A DNA stretch of 24,552 nt from Peptococcaceae bacterium. Its GTDB lineage: Bacteria; Bacillota; DSM-12270; Thermacetogeniales; Thermacetogeniaceae. Positions 1 through 7,897 of this stretch are shown here, one piece after another. The position numbers were made by a program, and so were the translations under genes. The stretch covers positions 15,652-40,203 of the forward strand of contig PLQY01000010.1 in the NCBI GenBank assembly GCA_003160265.1. Reading direction: 5' to 3'. Every line of letters starts with the position of its first letter. The stretch's first letter is position 1. The notes beneath the pieces were generated by a model that saw nothing but the letters and a program-made list of their open reading frames with translations, was not told the DNA's origin and did not search any database.

Positions 1-485
1 GTCGGGTCAACCGTGGACTGTCCCACTCCGCGAAAAAGATCGCTTAGCGGCCGGATTGTTTCTCCCTTTTCGGAAACGGTGGTCGCCCTGGCGTCGAGGG
101 CAAGTAAGGCTATCGAGGTGTCGGCGGCAGGTAGGGCATTCACTACATTGCCGCCCACCGTACCCACATTGCGGACCTGGGTCGACCCCACGCAGGCAGC
201 GGCTTCTGCCAGGGCTACGGCCCTAGCCTGGACCAGAGGCGACCCGGCTATCTGGGCATGAGTGCTCAAAGCACCGATCCGCAGCCACCCGTCCGTCTCC
301 CTGATTTCTTTTAATTCCGTTAACCTGCTGATATCTACCAAGGCTTTAACTTGACGCTTTCTCTCCTTTAACTGAAGCACCAGATCCGTACCTCCGGCTA
401 CCACCTGCGCCCCTCTGTCGTAGCAAGCAAGTATGGACAGGGCCTCGTCCAGCGAACGCGATAAAATGTAGTTCTCCCAGTACAA
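1..485 (-). CDS. FAD-binding subunit of a molybdenum hydroxylase (CoxM/XdhB-like), 3' end outside window
   Basis: This is the N-terminal ~161 residues of a flavoprotein subunit of the xanthine dehydrogenase/CO dehydrogenase family, which passes electrons between 2Fe-2S clusters and NAD or another acceptor. Visible are the FAD pyrophosphate-binding motif VVAGGTDLV near residues 26-34 and, further on, the second family motif VRNVGTVGGNVVNALPAADT. The start is a TTG at 485, preceded by a GAGGAGG ribosome binding site at an 8-base spacing. An ATG inside that site is out of frame. The gene begins 29 bases after the larA-like stop, so it is probably in the same operon. It is the first molybdenum-hydroxylase gene of its set, an FAD-first order unlike the Mo-FAD-FeS order of the set at 20507-24217. 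The remaining subunits would lie left of the window. Family assignment is sure; the substrate is unknown. Confidence 0.9.
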   Translation of the reverse strand, partial: MYWENYILSRSLDEALSILACYDRGAQVVAGGTDLVLQLKERKRQVKALVDISRLTELKEIRETDGWLRIGALSTHAQIAGSPLVQARAVALAEAAACVGSTQVRNVGTVGGNVVNALPAADTSIALLALDARATTVSEKGETIRPLSDLFRGVGQSTVDP

Positions 486-514
486 TTTCGCATCCTCCTC
501 TTCTGCAGCGCAGT

Positions 515-1807
515 TTAACCTGTCACCAAATCCGGTATCGTATAGGGGGCATCGGGAACCACCAGAATCCTGGCATCGGAGCCCTGCTCGCTCAGCGCTG
601 CCTGCAGGGCGCCGGCCACCGAAGGGTACGGGGCTGCCTTCATCTCCCGCACCCGGTCGGCGGTGATACCGTCTGTGACAAAATAGACCTGGCAGTAGGT
701 GAGCACCGTGGCCCACAATTGCGCCTCCCACTGATCATGCATGAAAAACCCAGGTTGCGCCACCTTGTCGATCACTTCCTGAGCGGTGGCAGCTTCCCTC
801 ACCAATTGGTAAAATGGTCCGTCGCCGATTCCTTCAGGACAGGGGGCCGCCACGATGATCACCCCGCCCCGTTTGACAATGGGGCGGATCAACCTGGTGC
901 AGACTGTGGCCGCGTTAGCTGCCTGATACATGTTAACGCTGGTGGGATGGCTGCACCCTGCAACAATGATATCCGCCGCTTCAGGGACCGGAACCCGTAC
1001 AAACCGATCCAGTTTCTGCACTCCGACCCGGTGGGCTCTGATCATATCACCGGCGACAGCGTCGACGATATGCTTGTCCCGATCCAGGATCACGTTCAAG
1101 ATGAAACAGGGAGCTAATAAATGAGCCGCTTCCTCAATAGCCCTGCGCATGGGATTGCCGTCGATCACTCCAAAGATAGCCTTGGGGTGGATTATGGATT
1201 CATAATTGTGGTCGGCGATGATCGTCTCGATACTGCTCACGCCAGGAAGGATCGCCTTGCCGCCCCCGCTGTATCCTGCCTGACAGTGAGGCTTGATCAG
1301 CCCAGTGAGAATTCTCAAATCTGCCCCGGCCACAAAATGGTTGACATGCACCGGAGTACCGCTGGCGGTAGCCCCCATATAGCTCAATTGCGACCGGTCA
1401 TGACAGTTGTGATCACAGACGCGGTACCGGGCGATCGCCTCAGCCCCCACCAACTGAGTCTGCTCCTCCCGCGTCTGCTGGCGGTGGGCGCCGTTGGCGA
1501 ACACGATGGTGATATCCTCATCTCTGACCCCCGCCTGCTGCAGTTCGGCCAGGATCAACGGCAGCATCCTGGCAGTAGGCGTGGGACGAGTGTTGTCGTC
1601 AACCACGATGGCAACCTTCTGCCCCGGCAGGGCCAATTCCTTCAGAGCCGGCAGGCCGATCGGATTCAGAAGGGCATCCCGCATCACTGCCGTTTCATCC
1701 TGCGGAACATCCACCTCTCGGGGCTCGATTACCCCGATCAGGTTTTGCGCCGGCAGGTCCACCGCCAGTTTTTCTTTACCATAGAAGATAGTACAGGCCT
1801 TTGACAT
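515..1807 (-). CDS. larA: LarA-type nickel-pincer 2-hydroxyacid racemase/epimerase homologue
   Basis: LarA family enzymes interconvert D- and L-2-hydroxyacids (lactate in Lactobacillus; malate and others in relatives) using a nickel-pincer nucleotide bound to a lysine. The ATG at 1807 has AGAGGG six bases upstream. An ATG at 1813 directly abuts that site and is less likely. With this start the protein is 430 aa, close to LarA length, and the catalytic residues fall at His108 (GAHR), His174 (KPHCQAGYSGGGKA), Lys184 (the pincer lysine in GGGKAILPGV) and His200 (ADHNYE). These are the numbers I recall for Lactobacillus plantarum LarA. The nucleotide-binding DDNTRP motif is at 70-75. The gene begins 19 bases after acdB. 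The cofactor synthesis genes larB, larC and larE are not in this window. Membership of the LarA family is very likely; lactate as the substrate is only one option. Confidence 0.88.
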   Translation of the reverse strand: MSKACTIFYGKEKLAVDLPAQNLIGVIEPREVDVPQDETAVMRDALLNPIGLPALKELALPGQKVAIVVDDNTRPTPTARMLPLILAELQQAGVRDEDITIVFANGAHRQQTREEQTQLVGAEAIARYRVCDHNCHDRSQLSYMGATASGTPVHVNHFVAGADLRILTGLIKPHCQAGYSGGGKAILPGVSSIETIIADHNYESIIHPKAIFGVIDGNPMRRAIEEAAHLLAPCFILNVILDRDKHIVDAVAGDMIRAHRVGVQKLDRFVRVPVPEAADIIVAGCSHPTSVNMYQAANAATVCTRLIRPIVKRGGVIIVAAPCPEGIGDGPFYQLVREAATAQEVIDKVAQPGFFMHDQWEAQLWATVLTYCQVYFVTDGITADRVREMKAAPYPSVAGALQAALSEQGSDARILVVPDAPYTIPDLVTG

Positions 1808-1826
1808 ATTCATCCCTCTGCCAATC

Positions 1827-2492
1827 TTAAGGCCGGTTCGTTATAATTATCCGTGCATCCGCGATGTAAGCATCTTCAGATGTGACAAGCACCGGATTCA
1901 GATCCACTTCCGCCAGATCTCGATCCTTCATCATCAGATCGGAAACCTGCACCAGGAGGTTTGTCAGAGCCGGCTCATTCTTACCGGACTGCCCCCTCAC
2001 CCCTTTAATCAGGGGGTATCCTTGAATGTCCCTGACCATTGACTCTGCTTCGGGCCTGCTCAAGGGGGGGGTACCGAAAGTGACGTCCTTGAACACCTCC
2101 ACGAATATACCGCCCAGACCGAACATGATCACAGGCCCGAATTGCTTGTCTACCGTTGCGCCAATAATCACTTCGAGGGCGTTTTCGACGTGCCTGGCAA
2201 CTAAAACCCCATCTATCTTGGCGCCTGGCGCTCTCTCACTGACGGATGACAGGATGCTCCCGTAGGCTTCGGCAACCTCTTCAGCCGTCCTGAGATTGAC
2301 CCTGACCCCGCCAACATCGCTCTTATGGACTATTTCTCTGGAAACTATCTTTAAGACAACCGGAAAGTCCAGGGCTTTGGCATGATCGACTGCTTCCTGT
2401 GGCGAGGTGGCCAGTCTGTATTCGGGGATGCTTATTCCCCTGCTCTGTAAATAATGCCTAGCCTCAGTTTCAATAAGAGGATGCGTACTCAT
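1827..2492 (-). CDS. acdB: ADP-forming acyl-CoA synthetase, beta (ATP-grasp) subunit
   Basis: The 221-aa protein is an ATP-grasp domain of the NDP-forming acyl-CoA synthetase family. With the alpha subunit it converts acyl-CoA + ADP + phosphate to free acid + CoA + ATP. Visible are the lysine region PVVLKIVS (about 44-51), the HKSDVGGVRVNL segment (56-67), a glycine-rich GLGGIFVEV loop and the metal-site segment AEVDLNPVLV near 195. Its ATG overlaps the acdA stop as ATGA, indicating translational coupling. The length is close to that of the separate archaeal beta subunits (about 230 aa); many bacterial homologues are instead fused to alpha in a ~700-aa chain. Acetyl-CoA, propionyl-CoA, aryl-acetyl-CoA and branched acyl-CoA are all possible substrates and cannot be told apart here. 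Confidence 0.9.
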   Translation of the reverse strand: MSTHPLIETEARHYLQSRGISIPEYRLATSPQEAVDHAKALDFPVVLKIVSREIVHKSDVGGVRVNLRTAEEVAEAYGSILSSVSERAPGAKIDGVLVARHVENALEVIIGATVDKQFGPVIMFGLGGIFVEVFKDVTFGTPPLSRPEAESMVRDIQGYPLIKGVRGQSGKNEPALTNLLVQVSDLMMKDRDLAEVDLNPVLVTSEDAYIADARIIITNRP

Positions 2493-3904
2493 ATCCTCAC
2501 CTCACCCCCCAGGCTGCTCAAATACTGTTGCCTTTTGACCAGGTTGATCATGGTTCGCGCCGCCCGGTCCGCAGTGTCAAAGGTCGGCAGCCTGGCCTCC
2601 TCCAAGATCTTGCGGGCCTCCCTGACCCACTTGCCCGCCAATAAGCACGTTAAAACCGGCTTTTTACTGTCTCGCGCCGCCAGGGCGAGCGACCTGGCCA
2701 AACTCTCCGGGCTCAGGAATGTCGGCGGAACACTCAACAGGATCACTCCATCGACACCATCTTCGGCCAAGACGCATTTCAGCGCTTCCGTATGGTGCTC
2801 TTCCATGGCCGCCGCCGTAATATCGATATAGCCCATGGGTTGGCAGATTAAAGATATCGGTGGCACCACTTCTTTCAACCTTTGCTGCCCGGCGGCAGAG
2901 ATTTCAGCCAGTTTGATCATCGGAAAGGCTCCAATCTCATCCATGGCCATCGATCCCGGACCGCCCGCCTCGGTTAGAATGCAGATCCTGTTTCCCTTTG
3001 GCAGGGGTTGCATTTCCAAGGCCTTGGCCGTATCGATCATGTCCTCCAGACCCGCCATCCTCAGCGCCCCGACTTTTCTAAACGCCGCTTCATAGACCTG
3101 ATCGACGCCGGCCAGTGATCCGGTATGCGAGTAGGCGGCCTTGATCCCCAATTCGGTGCGTCCGACTTTCAAGACCAGAATCGCTTTCTGGGGCGAGATC
3201 CTCTGGGCAGCCTCGATAAATTCCCGGCCCTTGTTAATTGCCTCAGAGTAAATCAGGATATTCTTGGTCGAAGGATCGTTTCCATAATAGTTGAGCGCAT
3301 CAAGGACATCGATGTCGCACGTATTTCCCGAATGCGTCCACTTGTTGAAGCCCAGGGGCGTGGGCTGGTCGTCCATAAAGCATAAAATACTGGCGCCCAG
3401 AGCGCCACTTTGAGAAAAGACGCTGATTCCACCACGATTCTGAGCTACTGTCGGTTCGATCGTCGTGTCCAGACCGGTTGCCGTATCGATCACCCCGGTG
3501 CAGTTCGGGCCCAGGACCCTGATCTTCGCTCCCCTGGCGATCTCCAGCAGTTTCTTTTCCATGGCCGCGTTTTCAGGCACTTTGGTCTCACTAAAACCTG
3601 CCGAAAGGACAACTACGGCCTTGACATCACCACGATCGGCCGCTTCCTGCATGATACCCACTACCTGCGCCGCAGGAGTAGTTATTAAAACCAGTGAAAC
3701 ATGGTTTTCGATGCTGCTCAGGCTGGGATAGCATTTGAGGCCGTCGATATTGTCCGCTCCCGGATTAACCGGATAGACAGCACCGTGGTAGTCGCGCTGA
3801 GTCAGGTTTCTGACCACCTGGTATCCTGCCTTGCTTGGATTTTGAGACGCCCCGACCACGGCGATTCCATCAGGGTTATAGAAATGCTCTAATGTTTCCT
3901 CCAT
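2489..3904 (-). CDS. acdA: ADP-forming acyl-CoA synthetase, alpha (CoA-binding) subunit
   Basis: The 471-aa protein has the domain order of ACD alpha subunits. A CoA-binding Rossmann domain comes first (IAVVGAS at 14-20). Next is a succinyl-CoA-ligase-like domain with GPNCTG (132-137) and SQSGA (164-168). Then comes the phosphohistidine site SHTGS with His260, near His257 of the Pyrococcus enzyme, and a C-terminal domain with EAGGPGSMAMDE. The enzyme makes ATP by substrate-level phosphorylation from an acyl-CoA. Its ATG overlaps the porB stop by one base (TGATG), and acdB overlaps its own end, so oxidoreductase and synthetase are made from one message. That pairing implies the acyl-CoA produced by the oxidoreductase is the substrate. 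Confidence 0.92.
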   Translation of the reverse strand: MEETLEHFYNPDGIAVVGASQNPSKAGYQVVRNLTQRDYHGAVYPVNPGADNIDGLKCYPSLSSIENHVSLVLITTPAAQVVGIMQEAADRGDVKAVVVLSAGFSETKVPENAAMEKKLLEIARGAKIRVLGPNCTGVIDTATGLDTTIEPTVAQNRGGISVFSQSGALGASILCFMDDQPTPLGFNKWTHSGNTCDIDVLDALNYYGNDPSTKNILIYSEAINKGREFIEAAQRISPQKAILVLKVGRTELGIKAAYSHTGSLAGVDQVYEAAFRKVGALRMAGLEDMIDTAKALEMQPLPKGNRICILTEAGGPGSMAMDEIGAFPMIKLAEISAAGQQRLKEVVPPISLICQPMGYIDITAAAMEEHHTEALKCVLAEDGVDGVILLSVPPTFLSPESLARSLALAARDSKKPVLTCLLAGKWVREARKILEEARLPTFDTADRAARTMINLVKRQQYLSSLGGEVRI

Positions 3905-4839
3905 CAGGCATTCTCACCACCATTTGCCATCTGTTCCAGGGCATTCAGCACCCGCCAGTTTTCATCGACTTCCGCCTGGAACTTGGCGATCTCCTCTGGC
4001 CAACCGTCAGTGAAAAGGTGACGGAACCGGCCCTGGACCTTCAAATACTCCTCGATCGGCTTTTTCTCTCTGGGCTTCACCGTAATCTTAAACACATTGC
4101 CATCATAGACCTCATATACCGGAAATACACACGTCTGCACGGCCAGGCGGGCGACGGCGACACCCTGGCTCTCCGGTATGCCCCATCCGGTTAAACATGG
4201 GCTTTGCAGGTGAATATAGGTCGGCCCGTCGATTTCGATCGCTTTTTTAACCTTTCTCAGGTAGTCCAGGGGATAGGCAAGGGATGCAGAGGCAGCATAC
4301 GGGATGCCATGCGCCGCCATGATCCTCACCATATCCTTCTTGCGGCGAAAAGGCCTTCTCTCTCCCGGAGACAACTTGCTCACCGGGGTGGTGCTGGTTC
4401 GGGCGCCCGGCGGTGTCGCCCCGGAGCGCTGTGAACCTGTATTCATATAACCCTCGTTGTCGTAGCAGATATAAAGAAAGCGGTGTCCCCTCTCCGCTGC
4501 GCCGGACAGGGCCTGCAGCCCGATATCCACAGTGCCTCCATCCCCGCAATAGCCAAACAGATTGACGCCATCGCGCTTGCCCTGCGCTTTGAGTGAGGCA
4601 TCGATACCTGAGATTACAGCGCCCGCATTTTCAAAAAGCGAATGCACGAAAGGATACCTGGGGGCTCCGTAATAGCCGTAGTTGACGCACATGCAGCCGG
4701 TGGACGTTACCTGAATCGTGTTCCTGCCCAAGACCTTGCTTGCCATGCGACATCCCAATACCGCCGGACACCCGGGACAGCCGCCCCTGCCAGGAGCGAC
4801 GTATTCCTCATCAGGCAATGTTTTTAAACTAATTTCCAT
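3904..4839 (-). CDS. porB: 2-oxoacid:ferredoxin oxidoreductase, beta (thiamine diphosphate) subunit
   Basis: This is the thiamine diphosphate-binding subunit of a PorGDAB-type enzyme, about 311 aa. The iron-sulfur cysteines sit in GGCPGCPAVLGC (Cys21 and Cys24), with a later CMC pair (TSTGCMCVNYG) and a cysteine in SPCLTGW. The thiamine/Mg motif runs from GDGGTVDIG to DNEGYMNTG and is followed by QRSGATPPGA, as in pyruvate oxidoreductases. I chose the ATG at 4839. A TTG at 4851 touches the GGGAGG site with no spacing, while the ATG has it about 12 bases away. The gene overlaps the end of porA by 11 bases. It acts with alpha, gamma and delta in the cytoplasm: 2-oxoacid + CoA + oxidised ferredoxin to acyl-CoA + CO2 + reduced ferredoxin. 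Confidence 0.92.
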   Translation of the reverse strand: MEISLKTLPDEEYVAPGRGGCPGCPAVLGCRMASKVLGRNTIQVTSTGCMCVNYGYYGAPRYPFVHSLFENAGAVISGIDASLKAQGKRDGVNLFGYCGDGGTVDIGLQALSGAAERGHRFLYICYDNEGYMNTGSQRSGATPPGARTSTTPVSKLSPGERRPFRRKKDMVRIMAAHGIPYAASASLAYPLDYLRKVKKAIEIDGPTYIHLQSPCLTGWGIPESQGVAVARLAVQTCVFPVYEVYDGNVFKITVKPREKKPIEEYLKVQGRFRHLFTDGWPEEIAKFQAEVDENWRVLNALEQMANGGENA

Positions 4840-6055
4840 AGGTCTTGCCAACCTCCCAGGTCTTCAGCAATTTTTCATTCTCATCGGGCCATTGCAATTC
4901 TCCCTCGGTGCCGAGGGCCTCTTTGTCTGAGGCCAGGAACAGTCTCTCAAAGCAGGTCCTGATGGTCCGATGGCTGACGTCCCTGCCCCCCAGCCCCACA
5001 ATGAAGTTGATCGCTCGAGGACGAGGTCCGGACTCATTATAGAGGCTGCGGACTACATCCTGATACAGGATGCCCCCGGCGCCAAAGCTGATATCACGGT
5101 CGAGGACTCCGATTGTTCGGGCAGATTTTAAGGCTGACCGGATCTCTGACACGGGAAATGGTCGATAAGAAGCCACCCTTGCCATTCCCACCTTCTGGCC
5201 CGCAGCGCGCAGGGCGTCCACCACGTCGCGAACAGTGCCCATCATGGAACCCATGCCAACCAGGACCACTTCGGCATCGCTTGCCTGATAGTACTCAACA
5301 TTGCCGTACTGCCGCCCGAATAGTCTGTTGAAATCACCATAAACCTCATCGGTTATGACAAGAACATTTCTGCTGCTCTCGTGCTTGTCCCGCTGAAACT
5401 CCTCGAAATGATCGGGAAAGGCCATGACATTAAAGACTTTGGGGTCCTCGAGGTCGAGATGTGGATAATTAGCCTTGAATGCGGGCAAGAACTCCCTGAC
5501 CAGTTCCCGGCTGGGAATTTCCACCGGCTCCGAAGTGTGGGAAATTGAAAAGCCGTCCATGCAGACCATCACGGGGAGTAAAACCCGCGGGTCTTCTGCC
5601 AGACGATAGGCAATCAGGATAAAATCCAACGCCTCTTGAGCATTCTTGACATAGAACTGCAACCAGCCCGAGTCTCTCTGCGATAGGGAATCCTGCTGAT
5701 CATTGAAGATGGACACCGGCGAGGCCAGGGCACGATTGGCGATTGCCATCACAATCGGCAGACGCAATCCGGAGGCATAGGGCAGCACCTCGTGCATCAG
5801 GGCCAGGCCCTGCGAACTGCTGGCCGTAAAGGCTCTGGCGCCGGCCAACGAGGCTCCGACTACCGTCGACATGGCGCTGTGTTCACTTTCAACCGGAACC
5901 ATTTCGGCCTTCAGCTCGCCCGACGAGACCTTCCTGGCAAGCGTTTCGACTATGCTTGTTTGCGGCGTGATCGGATATGCCGCGATCACTTTGACATCGG
6001 CCAGATCTGCTGCCTCAGCGACAGCATGCGTCCCTGATATAAAGACTCGTGTCAA
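4829..6055 (-). CDS. porA: 2-oxoacid:ferredoxin oxidoreductase, alpha subunit
   Basis: The 408-aa alpha subunit carries the N-terminal pyrimidine-binding domain with AAYPITPQTSIVE and VESEHSAM, the segment NRALASPVSIFNDQQDSLSQRDSGW that closely follows pyruvate oxidoreductase PorA, and CMDGFSISHT. A C-terminal transketolase-like domain contains FGAGGILYQDVV. The best start is a TTG at 6055: GGAGGG lies six bases upstream, and the TTG overlaps the porD stop as TTGA, the counterpart of the common ATGA coupling. A longer reading frame from 6127 would run inside porD with no ribosome binding site, so I rejected it. The PorA-like segment favours pyruvate or a close relative as substrate, but 2-oxobutyrate or branched oxoacids are not excluded. 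Confidence 0.92.
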   Translation of the reverse strand: MTRVFISGTHAVAEAADLADVKVIAAYPITPQTSIVETLARKVSSGELKAEMVPVESEHSAMSTVVGASLAGARAFTASSSQGLALMHEVLPYASGLRLPIVMAIANRALASPVSIFNDQQDSLSQRDSGWLQFYVKNAQEALDFILIAYRLAEDPRVLLPVMVCMDGFSISHTSEPVEIPSRELVREFLPAFKANYPHLDLEDPKVFNVMAFPDHFEEFQRDKHESSRNVLVITDEVYGDFNRLFGRQYGNVEYYQASDAEVVLVGMGSMMGTVRDVVDALRAAGQKVGMARVASYRPFPVSEIRSALKSARTIGVLDRDISFGAGGILYQDVVRSLYNESGPRPRAINFIVGLGGRDVSHRTIRTCFERLFLASDKEALGTEGELQWPDENEKLLKTWEVGKTYGN

Positions 6056-6330
6056 TTTCCACCCTCCATTGCCATAGAGATTGCCTTGCGAGGACATTCC
6101 TCCGCGCAAATCCCGCAACCACGGCAAAATTTATAGTCGATGCTGTAGGTGTCACCTCGCGAGATGGCGCCGTCAGGACAATAAATCCAGCAGATATTGC
6201 ATGTATGGCACTTTTCCTGATCAATTACCGGACGTTCATTACGGCTGATTTTGGTGCCCTTGGTTTCTGACCAGCCTCCAGGCACCCATGCAGAAATCGG
6301 ACGGCTCACTTCCCAGGGATGATCGGCCAT
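6052..6330 (-). CDS. porD: 2-oxoacid:ferredoxin oxidoreductase, delta (2x[4Fe-4S] ferredoxin) subunit
   Basis: A 92-aa bacterial-type ferredoxin with two complete tetracysteine motifs: Cys41, Cys44, Cys47, Cys51 followed by Pro, and Cys69, Cys72, Cys75, Cys79 followed by Pro. The ~35-residue N-terminal arm with the segment WVPGGWSETKGTK is the usual PorD extension. It relays electrons from the thiamine site to external ferredoxin. The start has GGAGGGG five bases upstream, lying in the last codons of porG, and the stop overlaps the TTG start of porA. Confidence 0.94.
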   Translation of the reverse strand: MADHPWEVSRPISAWVPGGWSETKGTKISRNERPVIDQEKCHTCNICWIYCPDGAISRGDTYSIDYKFCRGCGICAEECPRKAISMAMEGGN

Positions 6331-6332
6331 TA

Positions 6333-6887
6333 TTACCCCTCCTTATTGGCGATGGTCTCATAGCCAATTGTGATTGCCTCGATGTTCAACTCGGCCAGGT
6401 TTTTGGAAAATTCTTCATTGATTACCTCTTTGAGAGCTTCCAGCGGCACCATGTCCGTCAACTTGATCAGGGCGCCGAGCATGATGGTGTTCACTATCGG
6501 CTTCTTGAAAATCTCGTAGCCGATTTTAGTGGCATTGATGGTGTAGACTTTTCCAGGCACGTCCAGCGCCACAGGCTCGGGGGCGTTCAGTATAAGCTTG
6601 CTCTCATCCTTCAGGCCCTTTAATACTTCCTTGTCTTCCAACAGCGATTGATTGGTCACTACAAGAATGTCTGGTTCATAGATAAAACATCTGGCGTTGA
6701 TCGGAGCATCGCCGACCCGAGTAAAAGCCTTGACCGCCGCACCGCGGATTTCCGTGCCAAAATACGGAAAACTCTGCGCCCATTTCCCGCATTTGACTGC
6801 TGCCTGTCCGAGGATCTCTGATGCCCTGACCACTCCTTCGCCGCCAAAACCGTGAAAACGCACTTCAATCTGCATGTTTTCAGCCAT
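6333..6887 (-). CDS. porG: 2-oxoacid:ferredoxin oxidoreductase, gamma subunit
   Basis: A 184-aa POR gamma domain with the N-terminal VRFHGFGGEGVVRASEILG motif, FPYFGTEIRGAAVKAF, and the hydrophobic core segment PIVNTIMLGALIKL. The gamma subunit helps bind CoA and stabilises the complex. The ATG at 6887 has GAGGGAG immediately before it; a second ATG at 6875 (residue 5) gives a longer spacing of 12. The choice changes only four residues. The order gamma-delta-alpha-beta is that of the four-subunit enzymes of Thermotoga and archaea rather than the single-chain bacterial pyruvate:ferredoxin oxidoreductase. Confidence 0.92.
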   Translation of the reverse strand: MAENMQIEVRFHGFGGEGVVRASEILGQAAVKCGKWAQSFPYFGTEIRGAAVKAFTRVGDAPINARCFIYEPDILVVTNQSLLEDKEVLKGLKDESKLILNAPEPVALDVPGKVYTINATKIGYEIFKKPIVNTIMLGALIKLTDMVPLEALKEVINEEFSKNLAELNIEAITIGYETIANKEG

Positions 6888-6928
6888 CTCCCTCGTTGAG
6901 CTCGAAAATCTCAGGTTTTTTGATCACA

Positions 6929-7897
6929 CTAATATCCCTTATTCCTGTCATATCGATAAAGCGGCTCTCTCCCGTCCAGGTAATGACGGAGGTTTTCTCT
7001 GAGCAGCCGGCAGGTGTTCCGGATATCGTTGTCTCCCGTCGCCGCACAGTGCGGTGACAAAATCACGTTGGGCAAGTCCCAGAGCCTGCTGGTTGTTGCC
7101 AGCGGCTCATCCTCAAAGACATCTATGCCGGCGCCGGCAATTTTGCCTTCTACCAGCGCCTCTGCCAGTGCACTCTCCCTGACCAACCGGCCCCTGGCGA
7201 CGTTGATCAGGATAGCCGAGGGTTTCAGGTGATCGAATTGTTCTTTATCGATGATATACTCTGTCTGTGGTGTATCTGGAAGCATGAGCACGACAATGTC
7301 GCTCGATTCCAGGAAGGCGTTGAATTCACCCTGGCCATACAGTTTCTTGACTTTCTCATCTTCGACATTGGGATATTGATCATAGACGATTATTGTCACG
7401 TCAAACCCGCCCAACCTCTTGGCGATCTCCCTGCCTATGTTGCCGTATCCCGCTATTCCTACCGTCTTGCCTTCCAGAGAGGCCATTGAATTCCATAGCC
7501 GTTCGCGATCCCATAACCGGGCCGCCCTTGTCCTCTCCAGCCCGATGATATTTCTCTTGAAAGCCAGCATGAAAGCGAGGGCATGCTCTGCCACTGCCAC
7601 ATCCCAGATCCGCGACCCCTTGGTCAATAGCGCCTGTTCCGGGTATCCTCTCCTTAAAAATGCATCCACACCGGCGGTGGTCGATTGGATCCATTTGAGA
7701 TTCCGGCCCGCATCCAGAACCGCCTTCGCCACCTCGGGGCTATACATAGTCCCCAAGATCACCAATACTTCGGCAGAAGGTAATTCTGCCGCCAGGCTCT
7801 CGCAGTTCTTGGGGTAAACAAACTCCACCCCGGAAAACTCTTTTTCCAGATCCCTGAATTCCGCTGTTGGCTCATAGAAAGCCATTACCGCTTTCAC
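6929..7897 (-). CDS. D-2-hydroxyacid dehydrogenase (NAD-dependent family)
   Basis: The 322-aa protein belongs to the D-isomer-specific 2-hydroxyacid dehydrogenases, which reversibly oxidise a D-2-hydroxyacid to a 2-oxoacid. The Rossmann motif GIAGYGNIGREIA is at 148-159, with Asp173 at the end of beta-2 (VYDQYP), which favours NAD over NADP. The catalytic triad is Arg235 (NVARGRLV), Glu264 (DVFEDEPL) and His283 (LSPHCAA). I start it at the GTG at 7897, which has AAGGAGG nine bases upstream. The frame stays open to 7975 but that extension has no ribosome binding site and encodes a repeat-like PERSEG segment. It is the first gene of the operon, 41 bases before porG. In that setting it probably feeds a 2-oxoacid to the oxidoreductase. 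Glyoxylate/hydroxypyruvate-type activity is an alternative. Confidence 0.87.
   Translation of the reverse strand: MKAVMAFYEPTAEFRDLEKEFSGVEFVYPKNCESLAAELPSAEVLVILGTMYSPEVAKAVLDAGRNLKWIQSTTAGVDAFLRRGYPEQALLTKGSRIWDVAVAEHALAFMLAFKRNIIGLERTRAARLWDRERLWNSMASLEGKTVGIAGYGNIGREIAKRLGGFDVTIIVYDQYPNVEDEKVKKLYGQGEFNAFLESSDIVVLMLPDTPQTEYIIDKEQFDHLKPSAILINVARGRLVRESALAEALVEGKIAGAGIDVFEDEPLATTSRLWDLPNVILSPHCAATGDNDIRNTCRLLRENLRHYLDGREPLYRYDRNKGY

Noticed and set aside
1121..1804. Long plus-strand open frame opposite the LarA-type gene (227 codons)
   Set aside because: It is antisense to a gene with clear catalytic motifs, lacks a recognisable product, and mirrors codon structure of the real gene.
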